A DNA stretch of 64,000 nucleotides from Pseudomonas sp. TH31 (GTDB lineage Bacteria > Pseudomonadota > Gammaproteobacteria > Pseudomonadales > Pseudomonadaceae). The notes under the pieces were generated by a model. The model had not been told where the DNA came from and searched no databases. It worked only from the letters and a program-made list of their open reading frames with translations. Location of the stretch: contig NZ_JAEKEZ010000006.1 in assembly GCF_016650815.1 (NCBI RefSeq), positions 193,501 through 257,500 of the forward strand. The letters are read 5' to 3'. The position numbers were made by a program, and so were the translations under genes. Positions 9,569 to 20,417 of the stretch are shown here, piece after piece. Each line of letters opens with the position of its first letter. Positions within the stretch are counted from its first letter, which is position 1.

Positions 9569-11011
9569 ATGTTCGATTTCCACCCCCAGCTCAAGCAGCG
9601 TTTTGCTGCGTTGCGCACGGGCGCTGAATTCTTTTCGCTGCGTTATGTACGCGAGACCGGCCAATACCTCTCGGTGCGCAAGAATGTTGCCGAACCGCCG
9701 AGCCTGAGCCGTGACGAAGGCGCGATGCTGACCGTTCGGGTCAACGGCGTCGAAGCCTACGCGGCGACCAACGACCTGTCGCAACAAGGCCTGCAAGCCG
9801 CACTGCAGAAGGCCGAGCAACAAGCCCGCCGACTCAAGCCCCATGCCTTGCTCGACCTCAGCGCGCAAGTGGTCTCCAGCGACCGCGCCGATTATCTATC
9901 GCCGAACCTCGACCAGCCCTTCCCGTCCCTGAGCGATTGCTACCAACTGCTCGCCGCCGAATCCGCTGCCGTGCCCAAAGACGAGCGACTGGTGAACTGG
10001 CAGGTCAGCATCGGCATCACCAACGTCGAACAGATCTACCTCAGCAGCGCCGGCGCCGAACTGCGCCAGGCCCAGCGATTTGTCTACCCGAGCCTGGAAG
10101 TCACCGCCTACGACGGCAGCGACAGCCAGACCCGCACCCTGGGCCGCGAGAACTTCGGCCAACAGGGCGGTTTTGATGTGATCAGCCGCTGCGGCCTGGT
10201 CGGCGCCGCACCGAAAATCGCCGATGAAGCACTGCAATTGCTGCTGGCACCCAACACCCCGCAGGGCCCGCGCGACCTGCTGCTGATGCCGGACCAGATG
10301 ATGCTGCAGATCCACGAGTCCATCGGTCACCCGCTGGAGCTGGACCGCATCCTCGGCGATGAGCGCAATTACGCCGGCACCAGTTTCGTCAAGGCCGAAG
10401 ACTTCGGCAGCCTGCAATACGGCTCCAAACTGCTCAACGTGACCTTCGACCCGGACATTCCCGAGCAGCTTGCCAGCTACGGGCATGACGACGACGGCAC
10501 CGCCGCCAGCAAGCAATTCCTGATCAAGGAAGGCCTGTTGCTGCGTCCATTAGGCGGCGCGCTCTCGCAATTTCGCGCCGGCATGGACGGTGTCGCCAAC
10601 AGCCGCGCCTGCGGCTGGAACCGCCCGCCGATCGACCGCATGGCCAACCTGAACATCGAGTCCGGCGATCAACCGCTGGAGCAAATGATCGGCAACATTG
10701 AAAACGGCATCTTGATGCGCACCAACCGTTCCTGGTCCATCGACGATGCGCGCAACAAATTCCAGTTCGGCTGCGAGTGGGGCCAGTTGATCGAAAACGG
10801 CGAGCTTAAAGGCGTGGTCAAGAACCCGAACTACCGGGCGATCTCTGCACACTTCTGGAAAAACCTCAGCGCCGTCGGCAACGCCGACACCGTCAAGGTC
10901 CTCGGTACGCCGAACTGCGGCAAGGGCGAACCGAACCAGGTTATCCGCGTCGGCCATGCATCGCCTGCCTGCGTGTTCAGCCATGTTGATGTGTTTGGGG
11001 GAGATGCCTGA
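9569..11011 (+). CDS. TldD-like metallopeptidase (TldD/PmbA family)
   Basis: Zinc-peptidase subunit of a TldD/TldE-type complex, 480 residues. TldD/TldE act on unfolded or small peptides (for example microcin B17 maturation and CcdA degradation in E. coli). The metal motif HExxxH is visible as HESIGH within LLMPDQMMLQIHESIGHPLE (about residue 250), and the region after it carries the usual glycine-rich segments. AAGGAGG precedes the ATG by about 6 bases. It overlaps the TldE-like gene by 8 bases, so the two subunits are co-translated. The pair stands apart from the usual tldD/pmbA locus and its N-terminus does not read like canonical TldD, so it is probably a second set with an unknown substrate. 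Confidence 0.85.
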   Translation: MFDFHPQLKQRFAALRTGAEFFSLRYVRETGQYLSVRKNVAEPPSLSRDEGAMLTVRVNGVEAYAATNDLSQQGLQAALQKAEQQARRLKPHALLDLSAQVVSSDRADYLSPNLDQPFPSLSDCYQLLAAESAAVPKDERLVNWQVSIGITNVEQIYLSSAGAELRQAQRFVYPSLEVTAYDGSDSQTRTLGRENFGQQGGFDVISRCGLVGAAPKIADEALQLLLAPNTPQGPRDLLLMPDQMMLQIHESIGHPLELDRILGDERNYAGTSFVKAEDFGSLQYGSKLLNVTFDPDIPEQLASYGHDDDGTAASKQFLIKEGLLLRPLGGALSQFRAGMDGVANSRACGWNRPPIDRMANLNIESGDQPLEQMIGNIENGILMRTNRSWSIDDARNKFQFGCEWGQLIENGELKGVVKNPNYRAISAHFWKNLSAVGNADTVKVLGTPNCGKGEPNQVIRVGHASPACVFSHVDVFGGDA

Positions 11012-12347
11012 TGAGCACTTCAAAAATCAGGCTGATGCGTTTAAAGCCTTGGTCCACTGGCTGCGCGATGCGATTCGCGAGCCGGAGCAATTCACCCTTG
11101 GCTACGCCGCCGAGTCCTCGGCCTTCGTGCGCTTCAACCATGCCAAGGTCCGTCAGGCCGGGCAGGTGCAGCAGGCGAGCGTCGGTTTCAAACTGATCAA
11201 TGAGGGTCGCCACGCCGACCTGGATATCACCCTTTCCGGTGATGCTCAAACCGATGTCCAGCGTCTGGCCGAAGGTCTGCAACAGCTGCGCGAAACCCTG
11301 CCGCTGCTGCCGCCGGACCCGTACCTGATGCTCAATCAAAATGGCTGGCAGAGCAAAAACGTCCAGGACCATCCGTTGCCGGAGATCGAGCAGGTCGTGG
11401 CTGAAATCACCCAGGCCGCCGAAGGGCTGGATCTGGTGGGTTTCTACGCTGCCGGGCCGATCAGTCGCGGCTTCGCCAGTTCTTCGGGCGCGTTCGGCTG
11501 GCATCAGGCCAACAGCTTCAACTTCGATTTCAGTCTGTTCCATGCCAACGGCCAAGCGGTGAAAGCCAGCTACGCCGGGCACGACTGGAACAGCGAAGGG
11601 TTTGCCAAGCGCTTCCAGCAGGCCCGCGAGCAGTTGGCGTTTCTCGGTCGGCCATTGCGCACCTTGCCACCGGGTAACTACCGCGCTTACTTGGCTCCAG
11701 CGGCCATGGAAGAAATCATGGACATGCTCGGCTGGGGCGGTTTCTCGGCACAGTCGATTGCCAGCAAAGGCAGCCCGTTGCAGAAACTTTATGCGGGCGA
11801 CCAATCGTTCAGCCCGCTGGTTTCGCTGGATGAAAAAGTCAGCGGCTCCCTGAGCCCGGCGTTCTCCGGCGAAGGTTATCCGCGCAGCGACCTGGGCTTG
11901 ATCGTCGAAGGCAAGGCTGGCGCGCAAATGGTCAGCTCACGCAGTGCGGCCGAGTATGGCCTGACGGCCAACGGTGCCGGCGGTGGTGAAATGCCGAGCG
12001 CGCTGAACATGGCGGCCGGCACGTTGCCTGAAGCGCAGATTCTCAAGCAACTGGGCACGGGGCTGTACATCAGCAATCTCTGGTACCTGAACTACTCGGA
12101 TCAACCGGCGGCGCGACTGACCGGCATGACCCGGTTTGCGACCTTCTGGGTCGAGAACGGCGAGATTCAGGCGCCGGTGAGCACCATGCGCTTTGATGAC
12201 AGCGCCTACAGTCTGCTTGGTTCGCAGCTGGAAGCGTTGACCCAGGAGCGTGAGTTGCTGCTGTCGGCAAGTACTTACAGTCAGCGGGCGACGGCCTCGG
12301 CGGTGTTGCCGGGCGCGTTGGTCAGCCGACTCACTTTGACGCTGTAA
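11004..12347 (+). CDS. TldE/PmbA-like subunit, partner of the TldD-like peptidase
   Basis: Predicted 447-residue partner of the preceding TldD-like protein. It shares the overall TldD/PmbA fold (YLAPAAMEEIMDML and a C-terminal MTRFATFWVENGEI segment), but I see no HExxxH motif, as expected for the non-catalytic TldE type. GGGGGAG lies just before the ATG at 11004, and the start overlaps the TldD-like stop by 8 bases. An upstream in-frame ATG at 10956 would overlap more deeply and has no ribosome-binding site. The substrate is unknown; no small precursor-peptide gene is evident on either side. Confidence 0.82.
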   Translation: MPDEHFKNQADAFKALVHWLRDAIREPEQFTLGYAAESSAFVRFNHAKVRQAGQVQQASVGFKLINEGRHADLDITLSGDAQTDVQRLAEGLQQLRETLPLLPPDPYLMLNQNGWQSKNVQDHPLPEIEQVVAEITQAAEGLDLVGFYAAGPISRGFASSSGAFGWHQANSFNFDFSLFHANGQAVKASYAGHDWNSEGFAKRFQQAREQLAFLGRPLRTLPPGNYRAYLAPAAMEEIMDMLGWGGFSAQSIASKGSPLQKLYAGDQSFSPLVSLDEKVSGSLSPAFSGEGYPRSDLGLIVEGKAGAQMVSSRSAAEYGLTANGAGGGEMPSALNMAAGTLPEAQILKQLGTGLYISNLWYLNYSDQPAARLTGMTRFATFWVENGEIQAPVSTMRFDDSAYSLLGSQLEALTQERELLLSASTYSQRATASAVLPGALVSRLTLTL

Positions 12348-12353
12348 ACACTT

Positions 12354-12485
12354 TGTAGCAACTGGCGAAGCCTGCGTTCGAGGACGCAGTCCTCGCCAGC
12401 TCAGCAAAGGCGGGATTACAGACGGAACGTGGTTTCCGGTTTGCGAGGACTTCGTCCTCGAACGCAGGCTTCGCCAGCTGCTACA
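12354..12485. repeat. Inverted repeat, AGCTGGCGAAGCCTGCGTTCGAGGACG type
   Basis: Left arm TGTAGCAACTGGCGAAGCC and matching right arm, each about 30 bp, with a spacer containing a further GCGAGGAC palindrome. It is distinct in sequence from the two commoner repeat families here but has the same outer TGTAG.AGCTGGCGAAG head. Confidence 0.8.
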
Positions 12486-12535
12486 GGGTTTCATCAGCCT
12501 GCGGATTGTTTCATCTCACACTAACAAGAGGTCCC

Positions 12536-13963
12536 ATGCCCAGCCGCCCGCCTCTCGACCCTGTCACCGCCCGCTGGTTACCGTGGGTCGTGGCCATTGC
12601 CTTCTTCATGCAGTCCCTCGACGGGACGATCCTTAACACGGCCCTGCCGGCCATGGCCCAGGACCTGGCGGAAAACCCGCTGCGCATGCAAGGCGTGATC
12701 ATTGCCTACATGCTCACCGTCGCGCTGCTGATCCCCGCCTCCGGCTGGATTGCCGACCGCTTCGGCACCAAGAAAATCTTCTTCGGTGCAATTCTGTTGT
12801 TCAGCCTCGGCTCACTGCTCTGCGCCTTGTCGCCTAACCTGACGATGCTGATCGGTTCGCGGGTCATTCAAGGTCTGGGCGGTGCCTTGATGTTGCCGGT
12901 AGGCCGGCTGGTGGTGCTGCGGGCTTACCCGCGCTCGGAGCTGGTGCGGATCATGGGCTTCATCACGATTCCCGGACTGCTCGGCCCCTTGATGGGGCCA
13001 ACCACCGGCGGCTGGATGGTGCAATACCTGTCGTGGCACTGGATCTTTCTGGTCAACCTGCCGGTGGGGCTGATCGGTTGCTACGCGGTGTGGAAATTCA
13101 TTCCTGACCTGCGCGGTACCGAGCGTACCCGCTTCGACGGCGTCGGCTTTATGCTGTTCGGCGCTTCGATGGTGCTGATCACCATTGCCATGGAAGGTCT
13201 CGGCGAACTGCACCTGCCGCACTTGCGGGTGATGTTGTTGCTGGTGGCCGGCATGGCGTGCCTCGCGGCGTACTGGCTGCGCGCCGGGCGCATCGACAAC
13301 CCGTTGTTCTCGCCGTCACTGTTCAAGACCCGGACCTTCGCCGTCGGCATCCTCGGCAACCTGTTCGCCCGACTCGGCGGCGGTGCGCTGCCGTTTCTGG
13401 TGCCGTTGCTGCTGCAAGTGGCACTGGGTTATTCGCCGTCACAGGCCGGGATGAGCATGCTGCCGCTGTCGGCGGCGGCGATGCTGGCCAAGTGGGTAGC
13501 GCGGCCGATCATCGAGCGTTTGGGTTACCGCATCGTGCTCACCGGCAACACCCTGTTTCTGGGGATTATGCTGGCCGCCATGGGCCTGGTCAGCGAACAG
13601 ACACCGTACTGGTTGCTGCTGGCGATGCTGTCCATTCTCGGCGCGATCAACTCCCTGCAGTTCACCGCGATGAACACCGTCACCCTGATCGACCTCGACG
13701 ATGCCAGCGCCAGCAGCGGCAACAGCTTGCTGTCGGTGGTCGCGCAATTGTCCCTGGGCCTTGGCGTGGCCTGCGCCGGTGCCCTGCTCGGAGGCTTCAC
13801 GGCAGAGGTCGGAAATGATGGTGTGGACACCGTGCTGGGCGCGTTCCAACTGACCTTTGTGACCGTGGGCGTCATGGCGATGCTGGCCGCGACGATCTTC
13901 TCGCAACTGTCACCCACCGACGGCCGACGGATGGTCAATCGCGAGCACGACATAGAACACTGA
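12536..13963 (+). CDS. mdtD: MFS multidrug efflux transporter, MdtD-like (DHA2 family)
   Basis: Proton-driven drug exporter of the 14-helix DHA2 family, 475 residues. The N-terminus FFMQSLDGTILNTALPAMA and the segments LTVALLIPASGWIADRFG and SSGNSLLSVVAQLSLGLGV match E. coli MdtD closely in pattern. Motif A is seen as GWIADRFGTKKIF. The ATG at 12536 has AAGAGG four bases before it; an in-frame ATG 30 bases upstream is ignored. In enterobacteria mdtD belongs to mdtABCD, but here it stands alone, flanked by inverted repeats. Substrates cannot be inferred. Confidence 0.8.
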   Translation: MPSRPPLDPVTARWLPWVVAIAFFMQSLDGTILNTALPAMAQDLAENPLRMQGVIIAYMLTVALLIPASGWIADRFGTKKIFFGAILLFSLGSLLCALSPNLTMLIGSRVIQGLGGALMLPVGRLVVLRAYPRSELVRIMGFITIPGLLGPLMGPTTGGWMVQYLSWHWIFLVNLPVGLIGCYAVWKFIPDLRGTERTRFDGVGFMLFGASMVLITIAMEGLGELHLPHLRVMLLLVAGMACLAAYWLRAGRIDNPLFSPSLFKTRTFAVGILGNLFARLGGGALPFLVPLLLQVALGYSPSQAGMSMLPLSAAAMLAKWVARPIIERLGYRIVLTGNTLFLGIMLAAMGLVSEQTPYWLLLAMLSILGAINSLQFTAMNTVTLIDLDDASASSGNSLLSVVAQLSLGLGVACAGALLGGFTAEVGNDGVDTVLGAFQLTFVTVGVMAMLAATIFSQLSPTDGRRMVNREHDIEH

Positions 13964-14066
13964 TGTAGCAGCTGCCGAGGCACGAGGCTGCGTTGGGGTG
14001 CGAAGCGGTCCCCTCGGGCGGTCCTGCGGACACGCAACGCAGCCTCGTGCCTCGGCAGCTGCTACA
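13964..14066. repeat. Inverted repeat with about 31-bp arms, TGTAGCAGCTGCCGAGGCACGAGG type
   Basis: Begins at the base after the mdtD stop. The arms are perfectly complementary, so a long hairpin in RNA is expected and it may also serve as a terminator. Confidence 0.82.
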
Positions 14067-14145
14067 CGCTGCCCGTCTGGAAACTTCGGGCGAATGGCCC
14101 CGGGACTGATACACTGCGCGACATTTTGTTTTGCAGGCCCGTCCC

Positions 14146-15531
<1,386 letters not shown>

Positions 15532-15545
15532 AACCGCCACCGCCC

Positions 15546-15633
15546 TGTAGGAGCAAGGCTTGCCCGCGATGAACGATGACGCGATCCTCTGACGGACCGC
15601 GGCGCCTCAATCGCGAGCAAGCTTTGCTCCTAC
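15546..15633. repeat. REP doublet, GTAGGAGCAAGGCTTGCCCGCGA type
   Basis: Inverted pair between dbpA and the flavoprotein gene. The right arm is degenerate relative to the left. Confidence 0.83.
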
Positions 15634-15673
15634 CAGTCTCGCCAGGCCCTGAATTTTGTGTGAGGACACCGTT

Positions 15674-16851
15674 TTGCGCTCTACCGAAGTCGTGATCATT
15701 GGCGCTGGCGCCGCAGGGTTGATGTGTGCGCTGACCGCCGCCGGGCGCGGGCGCAAGGTGATGTTGCTCGACCACGCCAACAAGGCCGGCAAGAAAATCC
15801 TGATGTCGGGCGGTGGCCGCTGCAATTTCACCAACATGTACAGCGAACCTGGCAATTTTCTCTCGCAGAACGAGCACTTCTGCAAATCCGCACTGGCGCG
15901 CTATACCCAGTGGGATTTCATCGGCATGGTCGCCAAACACGGCGTGCCGTACCACGAGAAGAAACTCGGCCAATTGTTCTGCGATAACAAATCCAGCGAC
16001 ATCCTCGAAATGCTGCTCAACGAGTGCGATCAGGTCGGCGTCAGCCTGCACCTGGACACCTCGATCCAGAGCATCGAGAAACTCGAAAGTGGTTACCTGC
16101 TGGACACCACGCTTGGTCAGTTGACCTGCGAATCGTTGGTGATCGCCACCGGCGGCTTGTCGATCCCGACCCTGGGTGCGACCGGTTTTGGCTATCAGGT
16201 GGCCAAGCAGTTCGGCCACGACCTGCTGCCAACCCGCGCCGGCCTGGTGCCCTTCACCATCACCGATCAGCTCAAAGAGTTATGCACCGAGCTGTCCGGT
16301 ACGTCGGTGGATTGCCTGGTGAGCTGCAACGAGCAGAGCTTTCGCGAGAACATCCTGTTCACTCACCGTGGCCTTAGCGGCCCGGCGATTTTACAAATTT
16401 CTTCGTTCTGGGAATCCGGCGATGCGGTTGAGATCAACCTGATGCCGGACCACGACGTGCCGAGCTGGCTGCAGCAGCAACAGGCCGAACGCCCGAACAG
16501 CGAATTGAAAACCCTGCTGGGGAAATCTTCACCAGGAAGATGGCCAACCTGCTGGCGGACAGCTGGTTCGTTTCCAAACCGATGAAGCAATACACCCACG
16601 CGGAAATTGCCGACATCGCCGAAAAACTGGCGAGCTGGACAGTCGTGCCCGCCGGCACCGAAGGCTACCGTACTGCCGAAGTGACCTTGGGCGGGGTCGA
16701 TACCCACGAGGTGTCGTCCAAGACAATGGAATCGCTGAAAAGCCCTGGCCTGTACTTCATCGGTGAAGTACTCGACGTCACCGGGCACCTGGGCGGCTTC
16801 AACTTCCAGTGGGCCTGGGCTTCAGGTTACGCGGCGGCACAATACGTCTGA
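15674..16851 (+). pseudogene. HI0933/YhiN-family flavoprotein, interrupted by a one-base frameshift
   Basis: Predicted FAD-dependent oxidoreductase of the HI0933 family (function unknown; often called NAD(P)/FAD-dependent oxidoreductase). The N-terminal FAD motif VVIIGAGAAGLMCAL and the family segment GGGRCNFTN are clear. The frame breaks at a GGGG run at 16519-16522. With a fifth G the protein continues LLGEIFTRKMANLLADSW and ends at 16851, giving 392 residues, normal for the family. The C-terminal half (ALDVTGHLGGFNFQWAW-type motif, read as VLDVTGHLGGFNFQWAW) is intact in the next frame. The start is a TTG at 15674 with GAGG about 10 bases before. A sequencing error is more likely than true decay; see findings. 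Confidence 0.85.
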
Positions 16852-16859
16852 CCCCACCG

Positions 16860-16974
16860 CCCCTGTAGGAGCTGCCGAAGGCTCGGGCCGCGTTCGGACG
16901 ATCTTTTGATCTTGAAAAGCAACGTCAAAAGATCGTCCGAACGCGGCCCGAGCCTTCGGCAGCTCCTACAGGGG
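16860..16974. repeat. 50-bp perfect inverted repeat (GTAGGAGCTGCCGAAGG family)
   Basis: Arms 16860-16909 and 16925-16974 are perfect complements with a 15-base spacer. It is the longest perfect palindrome in the window. The arm is the 'CTCGGGCCGCGTTCGGACGATC' subtype of the family. The rest of the gap up to 17109 holds no convincing gene. Confidence 0.92.
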
Positions 16975-17109
16975 ATTTCATTTCAAGTTGATAAACCCAT
17001 GTTCGCCACGCAAGGAACAGATTTTGCTGTCAGATGTGATCGACGCCATTGCGTCGGCGTCATTACTGGCTCAATTTAGCGTCATCGCCTCGGAAGGCCC
17101 TCGCACTTC

Positions 17110-19293
17110 ATGTCATCGACCCCATTCAGTCAGTCTCTGCGTCGCCTCTGGGCGCTGGATAAATTCAGCTACAGCGTGCGGGTGTTCATCGCCCTGACCG
17201 GCAGCATGGCCGTTTGTTGGTATCAGGATGAAATGGGGCTGTTGATCCCGTTGTTCCTGGGCATCATCGCCAGCGCCCTGGCCGAGACCGACGACAGCTG
17301 GCAGGGCCGCCTCAACGCGCTGGCCGTGACACTGGTGTGTTTCAGCATTGCCGCGTTCTCGGTCGAATTGCTGTTCCCCTACCCCATCATCTTTATCATC
17401 GCCCTGGCGCTGGCCGCCTTCGGCCTGACCATGCTCGGCGCCCTCGGCGAACGCTATGGCGCGATTGCCTCGGCGACGCTGATTCTGTCGGTCTACACCA
17501 TGATCGGCGTGGACCAGCGTGGCGGCGCAGTGACTGATTTCTGGCACGAGCCGGTGCTGCTGGTGGCCGGCGCAGCCTGGTACGGTTTGCTCTCGGTGTT
17601 GTGGCAGGCGTTGTTTTCCAACCAACCGGTGCAGCAAAGCCTGGCGCGGTTGTTCCGTGAGTTGGGGTTGTACCTGAAGCTCAAATCGTCGCTGTTCGAA
17701 CCGATCCGGCAAATGGACGTGGAAGCGCGACGCCTGGAACTGGCGCAGCAAAACGGTCGGGTGGTGGCGGCCCTGAACGTCGCCAAGGAAATCATCCTGC
17801 ACCGAGTCGGCAACGGTCGGCCGGGCTCGAAAGTCAGCCGTTACCTCAAGCTGTACTTCCTCGCCCAGGACATCCACGAACGTGCCAGTTCCTCGCACTA
17901 CCCTTACAACGCCCTGGCCGATGCGTTCTTCCACAGCGACGTGATGTTCCGCTGCCAGCGCCTGCTGCGCCAGCAAGGCAAAGCCTGCCGGGCCCTGGCC
18001 GAATCGATCCAGATGCGCCAGCCCTTCGTCTATGACGCCAGCTTCGCCGAAGCCCTGAGCGACCTGCACGCCTCCCTCGAACACCTGCGCATCCAGAGCA
18101 ACCCGGCCTGGCGCGGGCTGCTGCGCTCCTTGCGCGCATTGGCTGCCAACCTCGGCACCCTCGACCGTTTGCTCAGCGACGCCAGCAACCCCGACGCCCT
18201 CGCCGACGCCACCGACAGCAGCCTGCTCGACCGTTCGCCGCGCAACCTCAAGGATGTATGGATTCGTTTGCGCACACAGCTGACGCCGACCTCGTTGCTG
18301 TTCCGCCACGCCCTGCGCTTGCCCCTGGCCTTGAGTATCGGCTACGGCATGGTGCATTTGATCCATCCGTCCCAGGGATACTGGATCATCCTCACCACGC
18401 TGTTTGTCTGTCAGCCGAACTACGGCGCCACCCGGCGCAAACTCGGCCAGCGGATTATCGGCACCGCCATCGGCCTGACCCTGGCCTGGGCGCTGTTCGA
18501 TCTGTTCCCGAGCCCGTTGATCCAGTCATGCTTCGCCATCGCCGCCGGGGTGGTGTTCTTTATCAACCGCACCACCCGCTACACCCTGGCGACCGCCGCG
18601 ATCACCTTGATGGTGCTGTTCTGCTTCAACCAGGTGGGGGACGGTTACGGGCTGTTCCTGCCGCGACTGTTCGATACCTTGCTTGGCAGCCTGATCGCCG
18701 GGCTCGCGGTGTTCCTGTTCCTGCCGGACTGGCAGGGCCGACGCCTGAACAAAGTGCTGGCCAATACCCTGACCTGCAACAGCATTTACCTGCGTCAGAT
18801 CATGCAGCAATACGCCGCCGGCAAAAGCGATGACTTGGCTTATCGCCTGGCCCGACGCAACGCGCACAACGCCGATGCGGCGCTGTCGACCACGCTGGCG
18901 AACATGCTCATGGAGCCGGGGCATTTCCGCAAGGAAGCGGATGTCGGCTTCCGCTTTCTGGTGCTGTCCCACACGCTCTTGAGTTACTTGTCAGGCCTGG
19001 GCGCGCACCGCGAGACCCAACTGCCGCCGGATGTCCACGAGCAGTTGATCGACGGCGCCGGGGTCAGCCTGGCAGCGAGCATCGATGAGATCGCCCAAGG
19101 GCTGGCGAGCAAACTGCCGATTGCGATTCAGAGCGATGAAGAAGAAGCGCTGGCCAATACGCTGGAGCAGATGCCGGATGAGATTGATGAAGGTCAACGG
19201 TTGGTGCAGACGCAGTTGGCGTTGATCTGCCGGCAGTTGGGGCCGTTGCGCACGTTGGCGGCGCATTTGATTAAAGACACCAGCGAGACCTGA
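17110..19293 (+). CDS. yccS: YccS/YhfK-family inner membrane protein (FUSC domain)
   Basis: Predicted integral membrane protein of 727 residues with two blocks of about five to six helices (about residues 20-165 and 395-530) separated by a helical cytoplasmic region. This is the double-FUSC layout of the YccS/YhfK family, related to aromatic-acid and fusaric-acid efflux proteins. The second block contains LIHPSQGYWIILTTLFVCQPNYGATRRKLGQR in pattern (shown here by its position, about residues 417-450), the most conserved family region. The transported substrate is not known. It is a single gene, with a long inverted repeat upstream and a REPIN downstream. Confidence 0.83.
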   Translation: MSSTPFSQSLRRLWALDKFSYSVRVFIALTGSMAVCWYQDEMGLLIPLFLGIIASALAETDDSWQGRLNALAVTLVCFSIAAFSVELLFPYPIIFIIALALAAFGLTMLGALGERYGAIASATLILSVYTMIGVDQRGGAVTDFWHEPVLLVAGAAWYGLLSVLWQALFSNQPVQQSLARLFRELGLYLKLKSSLFEPIRQMDVEARRLELAQQNGRVVAALNVAKEIILHRVGNGRPGSKVSRYLKLYFLAQDIHERASSSHYPYNALADAFFHSDVMFRCQRLLRQQGKACRALAESIQMRQPFVYDASFAEALSDLHASLEHLRIQSNPAWRGLLRSLRALAANLGTLDRLLSDASNPDALADATDSSLLDRSPRNLKDVWIRLRTQLTPTSLLFRHALRLPLALSIGYGMVHLIHPSQGYWIILTTLFVCQPNYGATRRKLGQRIIGTAIGLTLAWALFDLFPSPLIQSCFAIAAGVVFFINRTTRYTLATAAITLMVLFCFNQVGDGYGLFLPRLFDTLLGSLIAGLAVFLFLPDWQGRRLNKVLANTLTCNSIYLRQIMQQYAAGKSDDLAYRLARRNAHNADAALSTTLANMLMEPGHFRKEADVGFRFLVLSHTLLSYLSGLGAHRETQLPPDVHEQLIDGAGVSLAASIDEIAQGLASKLPIAIQSDEEEALANTLEQMPDEIDEGQRLVQTQLALICRQLGPLRTLAAHLIKDTSET

Positions 19294-19318
19294 GATTTAT
19301 AGTGGCTGGGCGGGCCTC

Positions 19319-19382
19319 TTCGCGAGCAGGCTCGCTCCCACAGCTGTACGCATTCCAAGGTGGGAGCGAGCCTGCTCGCGAA
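19319..19382. repeat. REPIN, GTGGGAGCGAGCCTGCTCGCGAA type
   Basis: Inverted REP pair between the convergent yccS and the binding-protein gene. Confidence 0.9.
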
Positions 19383-19422
19383 GGCAATATCAGCCACACC
19401 CCTACAACTGGATCAACCCGCC

Positions 19423-20160
19423 TCACATCCCATGCTGCCTCATCAACCGCTCATAACTCCCGTCCGCCTTCATCGCCGCAATCTCTCGATCAAAACCCGC
19501 CACAATCTGCTCATGCTCCGGGTTCTTCAGGCTGACCAGAATATGCAGGCTGTTTTCACTCAGCGGCTTGGGTAAAAATTCGACCGAGTTACGCACCTTG
19601 GCCGATTCACGCGCCAGGTAGTAGCGGGCGACGTACTCATCTTCCAGGGTCAGCTTGACCCGGTCAGCCGCCAGCATGCGCACGGCCATGGCGAAGTTAT
19701 GTACAGGGACTTTCTGCAACGCTGCATCCTCATCGAATTCCGATGAGTAGGCGTAACCCCGCACCACCGCGATCGGGTAGGTGTGAAGTTGCTGAAGGTT
19801 GTTGTATTCGATCGGCGCGTCTTTGCGCTTGATGAAGCGCACGCGGTTGAGCAAGTACTCATCGGAAAACTGGCCAAGCTTGGTGCGCTCGTCGTTATAC
19901 CAGGCGTTGACCAGCACGTCGTAACGGCCCTCACCCACACCCAGCAAGGCCCGCGCCCAGGGCACCTGCTCGAAATCGCTGGCATAGCCGGCCCGGGCCA
20001 GCGCGGTACTGACGATGTCCGTGGCCAACCCGCCATTGACCAGCGTGGCATCGGTAAAGGGCGGCCAGGCATCGGCCACCAGACGCAGCTTTTCCGCCGC
20101 CGCGTACTGAGTCAGCAACAGCAATCCAATCAAGGCAAAAGCTCGATGCAATCGCGGCAT
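19423..20160 (-). CDS. Periplasmic solute-binding protein, SBP_bac_3 type
   Basis: Predicted exported protein of 245 residues. It starts with a signal peptide (MPRLHRAFALIGLLLLTQYA, cleaved near AAA-EK), followed by the family-3 solute-binding fold that usually binds polar amino acids (KLRLVADAWPPFTD at its start). No permease or ATPase gene is adjacent, so it may be an orphan receptor or a sensor-type protein rather than a transporter component. AAGGATTT lies ahead of the ATG. A similar orphan binding protein occurs at 46914-47729. Confidence 0.8.
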   Translation of the reverse strand: MPRLHRAFALIGLLLLTQYAAAEKLRLVADAWPPFTDATLVNGGLATDIVSTALARAGYASDFEQVPWARALLGVGEGRYDVLVNAWYNDERTKLGQFSDEYLLNRVRFIKRKDAPIEYNNLQQLHTYPIAVVRGYAYSSEFDEDAALQKVPVHNFAMAVRMLAADRVKLTLEDEYVARYYLARESAKVRNSVEFLPKPLSENSLHILVSLKNPEHEQIVAGFDREIAAMKADGSYERLMRQHGM

Positions 20161-20417
20161 ACTAGAAAATCCTTAGCGGGCGGGCTGCCCGGCGTATTTT
20201 TCAGCCAAAACTCCAAGACTTCGTTACCGACTTGCCGACACTGAACCTTAGCTCATTGAAGCCACTGCACAGCGCTTACTTGCAGATTACACAAAGAAGA
20301 CAATGCCGCACGAAATGAATGATGGCATTTTGGCCTTTGTCACAGATTTCTCTGCCATCAAGACATCTTTCTTCAGGACGCTTAGTATCTGTAGGACGTT
20401 GTTCAAGGAATGTGAAG

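Noticed and set aside
16988..17197. 69-codon plus-strand frame before yccS
   Set aside because: No ribosome-binding site, overlaps the yccS N-terminus in another frame, and the composition is not protein-like.
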